A stretch of 64,000 bases of DNA, taken from positions 1 through 64,000 of the forward strand of contig NZ_LAVA02000011.1 of the NCBI RefSeq assembly GCF_000974985.2, read 5' to 3'. Both the position numbers and the translations under genes were made by a program. Positions 36,706-44,159 of the stretch are shown piece after piece. Within the stretch, counting starts at the first letter, position 1. Every line of letters begins with the position of its first letter. The notes under the pieces were generated by a model. That model was not told the origin of the DNA. It worked only from the letters and a program-made list of their open reading frames with translations, and made no database searches. The DNA is from Streptomyces mangrovisoli (lineage in GTDB: Bacteria; Actinomycetota; Actinomycetes; Streptomycetales; Streptomycetaceae).

Positions 36706-37173
36706 CGTTCTCGGCCGCGGTTCTCGCGCCCTCACCCTGTGCGCACCCCTCCTCCCACGCTTCTCCCACGCCTTCACACCGCTTACAGAAGCGGATCATT
36801 CAGCGTAAATCCCGCATGAATGTTTTCATACGCCTTGCCAATCGAACGGCATATATAAATACTGCTCACGGATCGCCTCCCGACCACCTCGGGCCCGCTC
36901 CGCCGCACCTGAAGCACCGCTCGCACACGCCCCAGAAAGCCGACGGACCGCCCATGCGCCCCTCGCACCATCCGCAGCGCAGACGCCGTCCGCCGAGGGG
37001 CACCCGCACGGACACCCCCAGCCGCCGTCCCCTACCCACGTCGGCGCCCGGGGTGTTCGCCGGGGCCTCGCCCTGAGCGAGCGCCCCGCTCACGGGCGGT
37101 CCCGGCCATCCCCTAGGCCGGGACCGCCCCACGACCCGTCGGACCACCCCCTCGACGCCGCACACCGGAAGCG
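36706..37173. other. 468-bp intergenic region containing an AT-rich island
   Basis: Positions about 36781-36870 are unusually AT-rich for this genome. They contain the inverted repeat CATTCA-N14-TGAATG (36797-36822) and a candidate promoter at 36835-36863. The following 300 bp are C- and CG-rich. An 86-codon open frame from 36816 (MNVFIRLANRTAYINTAHGS...) and others on the opposite strand look like chance frames. Confidence 0.55.
36835..36863 (+). promoter_or_regulatory. Candidate promoter in AT-rich island
   Basis: TTGCCA (36835-36840), 17-nt spacer including TATATA, then AATACT (36858-36863). It points toward the hypothetical gene at 37174, leaving a leader of about 300 nt. Confidence 0.4.
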
Positions 37174-37554
37174 ATGATCATGCAACTGACGACCCCGCGC
37201 ACCAGCCCCGACTGGCCCTGTCAGGTCAAGGCACCGGGCAGCTACGACTGGGAGCGCTCGGCCACCAAGTGGCTGCGCGAGCTGGTACCGGCCCGCTACG
37301 CCAGCTATCCCGCGTTCATCCGCCACCCCGTGCTGCTCGCCCGCCATGCGCAGATCCAGGTGCAGAACGAGATCCGGGTGGCCCGCACCGCGCTCCAGAC
37401 CGCGCGCGCCGAACTGCCCCGGCTGGGGATGCCCGAATCGGTGATCGAGCACACGATCAAGCTGTACGCCGCCGAGGTGCTCCAGCTCCAGCACATCGCG
37501 CGCAGCGTCCGCGCCGTCACCGAGGCGCTGGCGGCTCACGGCGCCGGGCGCTGA
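37174..37554 (+). CDS. Conserved hypothetical protein, 126 aa
   Basis: A soluble, mostly helical protein. The N-terminus holds a Trp-rich segment (TSPDWPCQVKAPGSYDWERS). It is followed by KWLRELVPARYASYPAFIRHPVLLARHA, and then by a long helix with QIQVQNEIRVARTALQTARAEL and a second helical hairpin ending in HIARSVRAVTEALAAHG. The pattern suggests a coiled-coil or helical-bundle scaffold. It starts with ATG at 37174 (GGAAG upstream; an ATG two codons later is possible) and lies 125 bp before a SpoIIE phosphatase on the same strand. I recognise it only as a Streptomyces-type conserved hypothetical. Confidence 0.65.
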   Translation: MIMQLTTPRTSPDWPCQVKAPGSYDWERSATKWLRELVPARYASYPAFIRHPVLLARHAQIQVQNEIRVARTALQTARAELPRLGMPESVIEHTIKLYAAEVLQLQHIARSVRAVTEALAAHGAGR

Positions 37555-37678
37555 GCGGCGGCCCGCCAAGCACTGGGCAACGGCTCGCCGCGCACCTCGC
37601 GGCCCTCGCGTCCCGGGTGAAAAAAAGGGGTCGCACAGGGCTCTGATCGGAGCACGCCCGATGTGCGATGCTCATCGC

Positions 37679-39838
37679 GTGACGAGTGATCCCGCGGCCC
37701 CCGCGGAGACCGCCCCCGCCCCCGAGCCGGACGGCGACTCCGAGGCGCTCGAGCTGCTCGGCAAGGCGCTGCTCCGGGCGGACTCGCCGCAGGCCCTCGC
37801 GCACTGTCTGCTGGAGCACCTCGCCCCCGCCGTGCGTGCCGACGCCGTACTGCTCTACCGCCGCCCGCCGGCCGGCGGCCTCGCACTGATCGGGCGGGCC
37901 GGCGTGGACGGCACGCTCGCCGCGCAGTGGCGCCAGGTGCCGCCGGTGAGCGGGATCGCCGCGTCCGAGGCGCTCGACGCGCACGAGCCACGCTGGCTGG
38001 AGCACCTCGACGAGGACCGCAAGCGCTACCACCTCATCACCGACCCCCGACAGCACTGGCGCAGCCGCGCCTGGCTGCCGCTGTCGCTGTCGTCCGGCGA
38101 CCACGCCTCGGTCGCGCTCGGCGTCCTGCGCGCCTGCGACGGTCCGTTCACCCCGCGCCAGCGGGACTTCCTGCGGGCGGTCGCCCGGCTCTGCGCGGGA
38201 CGGCTGCGCGCCCTCGACCTGCCGGGCGACGACAAGGCCGACGAGGTGCCCGGGGACGACAAGGCCGACGAGGCGCCCGGCGCCGACAGGGCCGGCGAGG
38301 TACCCGGGGACGTACAAGCGGTGTTCGACGCCCTGCCCGGCGCGGTGATCCTGATGACTCCCCTGCGCGCGGAGTCCGGCGAGGTCGAGGACTACCGGAT
38401 CGACTCCGCGACCGCGCAGGCCGTCGACATCCTCGGCCGCACCGGCCGCGAACTGGTCGGCCTGCGCATTCTGGAGTGCCACCCCACCCTCGCCGGCGAG
38501 CCGCTGTGGCGGGGCTGTCTGCACACCCTGGCCACCGGAGAGCCGTACGCGGGCGAGCCGTTCGCGTACCACGAGGTCGTGGACGGGGTGCCGCGGACCG
38601 CGACGTACTCGGTGCGGGCCACGCGGCTCGGCGAACGGCTCGTGGTCACGTGGCTCCGCCACGACCACGCGGACCTGCTCGAGCAGCGGCTGTCCGACGT
38701 GCAGCGGCTCGCCAACCTCGGCTGGGCCGGCTGGAACCTCGCCACCGGAGAGATCACCTGGTCGCCCCAGGTCTTCACCGTCTTCGACCGCGACCCGGCG
38801 GACGGCCCGCTCCCCCTGGAGCGGCTGCCGGAACTGGTGCTGCCCGACGACGCGCCGGCCCTGTCCCGTGCCGTCACCGCGCTGGTGCGCGACGGCAAGC
38901 CGTTCGACATGCCGATACGGATCCGGGCGGTCAACGGCGTACGGCATCTGCGGGCCGTCGCCGAGGCGGTGTCCGACGCCACGGGCACGCCGGTCGAGGT
39001 GCACGGCTTCGTCCAGAACCTCACCACCCTGCGCCGGGCCGAACTCGCCCTGGTGGAGAGCGAACGCGCGATCCTCACGCAGCACGGCGTGCTCCAGGCC
39101 GAACGGGCCCTGGCCGCCCGCCTCCAGCACGCGCTGCTGCCGCTGCCGAGCAGGCCGGTCCGGCTCGCCGGGCTGCGGGTCGAAGTCGCCTACCTGCCCG
39201 CCCAGTCGGGCGTCCACGTCGGCGGCGACTGGTTCAGCGCCATAGAACTTCCCTCCGACGAGGCCCTGTTCGTCGTCGGCGACGTCGCGGGACACGGGGT
39301 GGACGCGGTCGCCACGATGGCGCAGCTCCGCTTCACCGCCAAGGGCATGGTCATCACCGGGTCCTCGCTGACCGGGGCGCTGGACCGGCTCAACCGGCTG
39401 CTGCTGCACTCCCGCGACACCCACGCCACCGCGACCCTCGTCATGGCCCGCTACTCCCCCGCCGAACGGCGGCTGGTGTGGGCCCAGGCCGGCCACCCGC
39501 CGCCCTTGCTGCTGCGCCGGGGCCGGGCGCGCTTCCTCGACCGGCCGACGGGGATGCTGCTCGGCGCGTGCGCGGAGCCGCGGTTCAAGGAGGCGGAATG
39601 CCTGCTCGAACCCGGTGACCGGGTGCTGCTCTACACCGACGGTCTGGTCGAGCGGCCCGGGGAGGGCCTCGACATCGGGCTCGCGCGCCTGACGGAGGCC
39701 GTGGTCGCGGAGCGCGACGCGGGACCGGCCCCGATGGCCGCGCTGCTGTCGGCGCTGCTCGAGGGCGAACGGCGGGACGACGTGTGCGTGCTGGACATCC
39801 GGGTGCCGGAGGAGTCCGCGGCAGCCCCGGCCCCGTAG
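37679..39838 (+). CDS. SpoIIE-type PP2C phosphatase with GAF and two PAS domains
   Basis: A 719-residue soluble signalling phosphatase. A GAF domain (about 25-175) precedes a linker made of GDDKADEVP-type repeats (about 178-215). Two PAS domains (about 220-330 and 340-445; LANLGWAGWNLATGEITWSP) and the SpoIIE domain (about 480-710) follow. The catalytic motifs are GGDWFS near 516 (the last Asp is Ser in this copy), GDVAGHGVDAVATM near 535, LYTDGLVERPG near 650 and RRDDVCVLD near 700. No HATPase is attached. It is the third phosphatase of this class in the window. The GTG at 37679 is chosen because a -10-like GATGCT (37667-37672) ends 6 nt upstream; an ATG at 37661 is the alternative. Confidence 0.85.
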   Translation: MTSDPAAPAETAPAPEPDGDSEALELLGKALLRADSPQALAHCLLEHLAPAVRADAVLLYRRPPAGGLALIGRAGVDGTLAAQWRQVPPVSGIAASEALDAHEPRWLEHLDEDRKRYHLITDPRQHWRSRAWLPLSLSSGDHASVALGVLRACDGPFTPRQRDFLRAVARLCAGRLRALDLPGDDKADEVPGDDKADEAPGADRAGEVPGDVQAVFDALPGAVILMTPLRAESGEVEDYRIDSATAQAVDILGRTGRELVGLRILECHPTLAGEPLWRGCLHTLATGEPYAGEPFAYHEVVDGVPRTATYSVRATRLGERLVVTWLRHDHADLLEQRLSDVQRLANLGWAGWNLATGEITWSPQVFTVFDRDPADGPLPLERLPELVLPDDAPALSRAVTALVRDGKPFDMPIRIRAVNGVRHLRAVAEAVSDATGTPVEVHGFVQNLTTLRRAELALVESERAILTQHGVLQAERALAARLQHALLPLPSRPVRLAGLRVEVAYLPAQSGVHVGGDWFSAIELPSDEALFVVGDVAGHGVDAVATMAQLRFTAKGMVITGSSLTGALDRLNRLLLHSRDTHATATLVMARYSPAERRLVWAQAGHPPPLLLRRGRARFLDRPTGMLLGACAEPRFKEAECLLEPGDRVLLYTDGLVERPGEGLDIGLARLTEAVVAERDAGPAPMAALLSALLEGERRDDVCVLDIRVPEESAAAPAP

Positions 39839-39948
39839 TGCGACGGTGTCCGGGGCCCGCCGTCCCGCTCGGCTGGCGGGCGCGGGGTCCGGGTCCGGCA
39901 CCGGCACCGGCACCGGATTCAAACCGCCCACGCGGGCGTGGGCCGCGG

Positions 39949-40875
39949 TCAGGTCGCGTCGAGTGTCGTACGGGACTCCAGCGCCTCGCGGGTGTCGTTG
40001 CCGTACACGCCGTTCTCGTCGCCGCGGATGCCGTACCAGAGCTGGAACCGGGCCACGGCCGCGGTGAGTTGGGCGTCGTAGCGGCCGGCGGTGGAGCCGT
40101 TCGGGTAGACGTCGGGGATGCGGAGCAGGCGCTGCTCCAGTTCGGTCACCTCCTTGCCGCTGTCGCCCTCGCGCAGGGTGCCGGGGCCGTCGGGGTCGGT
40201 GGCCCCGGCCGGTGCGGCCGCCGGCGTGGTGGCCGGGTGCGAGGGCTGGGGGGTGGCGGCCTCGCCGCGGCCGGGCAGCAGCAGCGCGCAACCGAACCCG
40301 ACGAGGGCCGCGGCGGTGACGGCGACCGCGACGGCGGCGCGGCGCAGTCCGGGTCCGAAGCCGAAGGGCCGGCCCGCCCCGGCGTCCGCGCGGTCGGGCC
40401 CGTCGCCGACGGGCGGCAGCTCCTGCGTGTCGTCCTCGAAGTCGTGCGACCGCATCGACGCGCTCAGCGGCGACGACGGACCCGGCCTCGGGCTCGGCCT
40501 CGGGCTCGGCCTCGAACTCGGCGACGGCGACGGCCGGGATCGCTCCGGCGCCGCGAACGAGTGCGACGGATCCGGTCCCCGCGGCGCCCCGAACGGCTGG
40601 GAGGGGCGGGGCCGTCGCTCCGCCGGCCGGCGGAACGCCTCGGCCATCCGCGGCCGTTCGGACGGCCGGGCCGACGAGGACGGCGGAGCTGGGGGTGCGG
40701 CCGCCGCGGGCGGTGGCGCCGGGTCGGAGTCGTCGTACCCGCCCGGCGGCGGCAGGTCCTTCATCAGTTCCGCCAGCGCGTCCGTGCGGCGCGGCCTGAT
40801 GACGCGGATGGGTTCCAGGACCGGCCGCTCGTGCGGGCGGTCCTGCGGCTGCCCCGGTTCGGCAGGTGTCGGCAC
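39949..40875 (-). CDS. Membrane-anchored protein with C-terminal peptidoglycan-binding domain
   Basis: 308 residues. A long disordered N-terminus (about 1-170) rich in Pro/Ser/Arg contains a SPSPSSRPSPRPSPRP repeat encoded by 12-bp DNA repeats. It is followed by one membrane helix (about 178-200, AAVAVAVTAAALVGFGCALLL). The extracellular C-terminal PG_binding_1 domain (about 235-300) carries LREGDSGKEVTELEQRLL and AVARFQLWYGIRGDENGVYG. A Ser/Thr-rich linker sits between. The topology suggests an inside-out cell-wall sensor or anchor. The GTG at 40875 has AAGGAG upstream. It is divergent from a TetR regulator. Confidence 0.8.
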   Translation of the reverse strand: MPTPAEPGQPQDRPHERPVLEPIRVIRPRRTDALAELMKDLPPPGGYDDSDPAPPPAAAAPPAPPSSSARPSERPRMAEAFRRPAERRPRPSQPFGAPRGPDPSHSFAAPERSRPSPSPSSRPSPRPSPRPGPSSPLSASMRSHDFEDDTQELPPVGDGPDRADAGAGRPFGFGPGLRRAAVAVAVTAAALVGFGCALLLPGRGEAATPQPSHPATTPAAAPAGATDPDGPGTLREGDSGKEVTELEQRLLRIPDVYPNGSTAGRYDAQLTAAVARFQLWYGIRGDENGVYGNDTREALESRTTLDAT

Positions 40876-40986
40876 TGCGCTCTCCTTCCGTCCCGTGCGG
40901 GCGGGCAGGCGGTGACGGGCGTGCGCCGTCTGATACGTGACAGGGGCGCGCCAGGTTCAGCGCCCGTGGGACCGTGCCAGGATGGT

Positions 40987-41020
40987 GCACTCAGTTCCCT
41001 CTCAACTGTGCACTGAGTGC
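40987..41020. promoter_or_regulatory. Nested inverted repeats, candidate TetR operator
   Basis: Outer arms GCACTCAGT (40987-40995) and ACTGAGTGC (41012-41020) are perfectly complementary. Inner arms CAGTT (40992-40996) and AACTG (41004-41008) are also complementary, and GCACTGAGTGC (41010-41020) is itself an 11-bp palindrome. The cluster lies 35-68 bp upstream of the tetR start and in the divergent region of the peptidoglycan-binding gene. Confidence 0.6.
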
Positions 41021-41054
41021 CACTGACCTGGGTGCGGATGCTACGTTCGCGTCC

Positions 41055-41765
41055 ATGAGCTCCAGCAGTGCCGCACAGTCCGCCAAGCCGCCGATGCGCG
41101 ACGCCCTCGTCGCGGCGGCCTTCCGGCTGTTCCTGGAACGCGGCTACGAGCAGACCACGGTCGACGACATCGTGGCGCTGGCCGGGGTCGGCCGGCGGTC
41201 GTTCTTCCGCTACTTCCCCTCCAAGGAGGACGTGGTCTTCCCCGACCACGAGCGCTGCCTCGCGGACATGACCGCCTTCCTGTCCGTGAGCGAGCCGGGC
41301 CACGAGCCGGTGCAGCGGGTCTGCGACGCGGCCCGGCTGGTGCTGCGGATGTACGCCGAGAACCCGACGTTCTCCGTGCAGCGCTACCGCCTCACCAAGC
41401 AGGTGCCCGGACTGCGCGCGTACGAGCTGTCCGTGGTGTGGCGCTACGAGCGGGCCCTCGCCGACTATCTGCGCGCCCGCTTCGCCGGGCGGCGGGACGG
41501 CATCCTGCGGGCCGACGTGATCGCCGCCGCCGTGGTCGCGGCGCACAACAACGCCCTGCGGTCGTGGCTGCGTTCGGACGGCGAGGGCGACGCCGGGACG
41601 GCGGTCGACCACGCGCTCGGCTATGTGCAGTCGGCGTTCGGGCAAGACGAGTCGCCGCGGGTCGCGGCGCCGCAGGCGGAGGACGTGGTGGTGGTCGTCG
41701 CGCGCCGCGACGCCCCGCTGTGGCGGGTCGTCCAGGAGGTCGAATCGGCCCTGGGCCGCGCCTGA
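41055..41765 (+). CDS. TetR/AcrR-family transcriptional regulator
   Basis: A 236-residue repressor. The helix-turn-helix domain is at about residues 14-62 (MRDALVAAAFRLFLERGYEQ, TVDDIVALAGVGRRSFFRYFPSKED), and a helical ligand domain follows. The unusual tail has an acidic/valine segment (AEDVVVVVARRD). A -10-like TACGTT (41042-41047) lies 7 nt before the ATG at 41055, indicating a leaderless mRNA. Nested palindromes immediately upstream suggest autorepression and control of the divergent gene. Confidence 0.87.
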   Translation: MSSSSAAQSAKPPMRDALVAAAFRLFLERGYEQTTVDDIVALAGVGRRSFFRYFPSKEDVVFPDHERCLADMTAFLSVSEPGHEPVQRVCDAARLVLRMYAENPTFSVQRYRLTKQVPGLRAYELSVVWRYERALADYLRARFAGRRDGILRADVIAAAVVAAHNNALRSWLRSDGEGDAGTAVDHALGYVQSAFGQDESPRVAAPQAEDVVVVVARRDAPLWRVVQEVESALGRA

Positions 41766-41935
41766 GCGCACCCGCGCGCGGCCTCCCGCAAATTGAGGGT
41801 ACGCAGTGCCTTTACGCGTGACACCGAGTGCCATACGCTGTCGCTGTGCGCGGTGGCACGGACACCGGGCGCGGGCGTGTCCGCTCCAGGGGACGGCACG
41901 CGGGATTCCGGCCGAAGTGCGAGGAGTTGACCAGC

Positions 41936-42349
41936 GTGTACCACCACTCAGGAACTGCCGCTCATGCGATCGCCGGCTCCGCGACGGGCGTCCTCGACAC
42001 CGAGGGCTCGAACGGGGCGGCCATCGCCTACCAGCGCTGCACCTGGTGCGGCACCGCCATGTACCACCGCCTGCTGTGTCCGGTCTGCCAGTGCAGCGAC
42101 CTGCGCACCGAGCGCAGCCAGGGCACGGGCACGGTCCGCCACTCCACCGTGGTGCACCGCAACACCCCTGCCGCGCGCAACGTTTCGCTGATCGAGATGG
42201 CCGAGGGGTTCGTCGTCCGGGGCCGGGTGATGGGTCCGCCGATCGGCATCCACAGCGGCGACCGGGTGCGGCTGTCCACCGCGAAGGACCCGGTGCGCGG
42301 CGAGCCGGTCTTCCAGCTCGTGGACGAGCCGTTCCGCGCCTGGACCTGA
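41936..42349 (+). CDS. DUF35-like zinc-ribbon/OB-fold protein
   Basis: 137 residues. A rubredoxin-like zinc ribbon (CTWCGTAMYHRLLCPVCQ, two CxxC pairs) is followed by an OB-fold-like part with GFVVRGRVMGPPIGIHSGDRV. The arrangement is typical of the small acyl-CoA-associated DUF35/Zn-ribbon proteins that accompany thiolases and acyl-CoA enzymes, but no thiolase is adjacent here. The GTG at 41936 has GAGGAG about 9 nt upstream and is preferred over an ATG at 41828 in frame. A -10-like TACGCT lies at about 41834. Confidence 0.75.
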   Translation: MYHHSGTAAHAIAGSATGVLDTEGSNGAAIAYQRCTWCGTAMYHRLLCPVCQCSDLRTERSQGTGTVRHSTVVHRNTPAARNVSLIEMAEGFVVRGRVMGPPIGIHSGDRVRLSTAKDPVRGEPVFQLVDEPFRAWT

Positions 42350-42356
42350 CGGTCGC

Positions 42357-42797
42357 TCAATTCTCTTTCTTCGCAGCCCTGCCGACGCCCCGCAGCGCGC
42401 GGCTGCGGCCGCGGAACTCCGCGATCACCTCGTCGCCGCGCCGTACGGTGACGTCGTAGACGCCGTTGCGGCCGTAGCGGGTGCGTTCGGTGGCCTCCGC
42501 CGTCAGTACGTCACCCTCGCGGGCCGGGGCGACGAAGTCGATGTCGGCGGCCGCGGCGACGGTGGCCGGGCCATGGCTGTTGCACGCGCAGGCGAAGGCG
42601 GCGTCGGCCAGCAGGAAGACATAGCCGCCGTGCGCGGTGCCGTGCCCGTTGACCATCGCGGTCGTCACCGTCATCCGCAACACCGCCCGTCCCGGCCCGA
42701 GTTCGAGCGCCTCGACGCCCAACCCGCGGGCCGCCGCGTCGTCCTCGAACATCCGCCGGGCGGCGGCGCGTCCCGCCTCCTCGCCGTCGCCGGTCAC
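42357..42797 (-). CDS. paaI: PaaI-type acyl-CoA (hydroxyphenylacetyl-CoA) thioesterase
   Basis: A 146-residue hotdog-fold thioesterase with the PaaI signature NGHGTAHGGYVFLLADAAFA and FVAPAREGDVLTAEATER. In phenylacetate catabolism PaaI hydrolyses dead-end ring-hydroxylated CoA esters. No other paa genes are in the window, so the role may be broader. The GTG start overlaps the stop of the upstream F420-type gene by 4 nt (GTGA) and has no independent ribosome site, so translation is coupled. Confidence 0.82.
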   Translation of the reverse strand: MTGDGEEAGRAAARRMFEDDAAARGLGVEALELGPGRAVLRMTVTTAMVNGHGTAHGGYVFLLADAAFACACNSHGPATVAAAADIDFVAPAREGDVLTAEATERTRYGRNGVYDVTVRRGDEVIAEFRGRSRALRGVGRAAKKEN

Positions 42798-43180
42798 GGC
42801 GTGAGAGTGATACGGATCCCGACCGTCCCGTCGACGCCGCGGCGCAGCCGGCTGCCGAACAGCGTCAGCCGGCCGACGATGCCGTACTTGCGGGCGATCA
42901 GCTGGCGGTAGAGCGCCGCACCGGCCGCGTCACGGATCTCCGCGGTGGCCGGCACCTGCGGGCCGGTGGGGTTGCCGCGCACGTCGCAGGGCCCGACCAG
43001 GACGTCGGACCGGTTGCGGATCCGCTTGACCTTCCACGAGTCGGCGACGGTCCACACGCCGAGATGTTCCCCGTCCCCCACCACCCACACCGGGGTGGCG
43101 ACGGTGGTCCCGTTCTTGCGGTAGGTGGTGACCAGCAGATACTTCCCGTTGGCCAACTGCTCGTGCGGCGACTCGTCCAT
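42794..43180 (-). CDS. PPOX-class F420-dependent oxidoreductase
   Basis: A 128-residue split-barrel flavin/F420-binding protein with the family phrases GKYLLVTTYRKNGTTVATPVW, WTVADSWKVKRIRNRSDVLV and CDVRGNPTGP. Members reduce diverse substrates with F420H2 or bind F420. A minus-strand TACACT at 43187-43192 lies 6 nt before the ATG at 43180, a leaderless signature. It heads a two-gene operon with paaI. Confidence 0.83.
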   Translation of the reverse strand: MDESPHEQLANGKYLLVTTYRKNGTTVATPVWVVGDGEHLGVWTVADSWKVKRIRNRSDVLVGPCDVRGNPTGPQVPATAEIRDAAGAALYRQLIARKYGIVGRLTLFGSRLRRGVDGTVGIRITLTP

Positions 43181-43256
43181 GACGGCAGTGTAGGCGCGAA
43201 CCCCCGCCTTCCCTCAGCCCTCACCCCTCGCCCCTTCGACCCTCGACCCCCGACCG

Positions 43257-43284
43257 TCACCCCTCACCCCTCACCCCTCACCCC
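43257..43284. repeat. TCACCCC heptamer repeat, four copies
   Basis: Four exact copies of TCACCCC at 43257-43284, within about 60 bp of degenerate versions (CTCACCCCTCGCCCC, GACCCTCGACCCCCGACC) starting near 43220. It fills the gap between the F420-type gene and the DUF899 gene and is probably slippage DNA. Confidence 0.8.
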
Positions 43285-43357
43285 TCGACCGATGAGTTTC
43301 CCGCCCCGCACCGGTCTGCCTCTGCACCGGAAGAACGTACGAGCTTGCGAGGGGAAC

Positions 43358-44053
43358 ATGACCACCGACGCACTACCGCCCGTCGTCGACGAGGCCACCT
43401 GGCAGGAGAGGCTCCAGGAACTCCGTGTCCGGGAGAAGGCCGCGACACGGGAACTGGACGCCATCGCGGCCGAGCGCCGCCGTCTGCCGATGGTCGAGCT
43501 GCCGGACTACGTCCTGGAGGGCGAGGACGGACCCGTGCGACTGGCGGACGTCTTCGAGGACCGCCGCCAGCTGATCACCTACCACCACATGTGGTTCGAG
43601 GGACAGGAGTGGCACTGCCCGGGGTGCACCGGGTTCACCTCCCAGTTCACCCGGCTGGAGTTCCTGGACGCCTACGACGCCCGGTTCGTCGTCGTCACCC
43701 AGGGCCCCATCGACGAGGCGCTCGCCTACCGCAGGCGGGTCGGCAACCGGATGACCTGGTACTCCACGGCGAACAGCCCCTTCGGGGCCGATGTCGGCGC
43801 CCCGCCCGGCGGCGGTTACGCGGTCAACGTCTTCCTGCGCGACGGCGACACCGTCCACCGCACCTGGCACTCCGACGGCCGCGGCACCGAGCAGCTGAGC
43901 CACAGCTTCGCGCTGATCGACCTGCTGCCGTACGGGCGGCAGGAGCAGTGGCAGGACTCCCCCGACGGCTGGCCGCAGTCGCCGACCGGCAGCCGCTGGG
44001 CGTCGTCGAAGGACATCGCCGCGGCCTACGGCGAGGGGTCCGGCGCGGACTGA
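43358..44053 (+). CDS. DUF899 family thioredoxin-fold protein
   Basis: A 231-residue protein of the DUF899 family with a thioredoxin-like core. The N-terminal helix holds LREKAATRELDAIAAERRRLPMVE-type sequence (about residues 25-47). The redox/active-site region is HMWFEGQEWHCPGCTGFTSQ (CxxC near residue 88), and the end is SFALIDLLPYGRQEQW. Its biochemical role is not established. The ATG at 43358 has GAGGGGAAC upstream. A 15-bp tandem duplication (GCCGTCGACCGGGCR at 44071-44100) follows the stop. Confidence 0.82.
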   Translation: MTTDALPPVVDEATWQERLQELRVREKAATRELDAIAAERRRLPMVELPDYVLEGEDGPVRLADVFEDRRQLITYHHMWFEGQEWHCPGCTGFTSQFTRLEFLDAYDARFVVVTQGPIDEALAYRRRVGNRMTWYSTANSPFGADVGAPPGGGYAVNVFLRDGDTVHRTWHSDGRGTEQLSHSFALIDLLPYGRQEQWQDSPDGWPQSPTGSRWASSKDIAAAYGEGSGAD

Positions 44054-44159
44054 CGGCCGACGAGCGGGCGGCCGTCGACCGGGCAGCCGTCGACCGGGCG
44101 GCGGGTGTGAACGGGTGAGTGCTGAACGGGCGTGACCGGGCAGGCGGTGGTCGACGTCC

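Noticed and set aside
36816..37076. 86-codon open frame starting in the AT-rich island
   Set aside because: After the first few codons the composition becomes Pro/His/Arg-rich and there is no ribosome site; it looks like chance coding.
37517..40990. Open frame of over 1150 codons on the minus strand
   Set aside because: It is a shadow of the SpoIIE gene and partly of the peptidoglycan-binding gene; it has Arg/His/Gly-rich composition and no family features.
43257..43284. Could the TCACCCC repeats be a CRISPR or iteron array?
   Set aside because: Units are 7 bp with no spacers, lie in a degenerate C-rich tract and have no cas or replication genes nearby.
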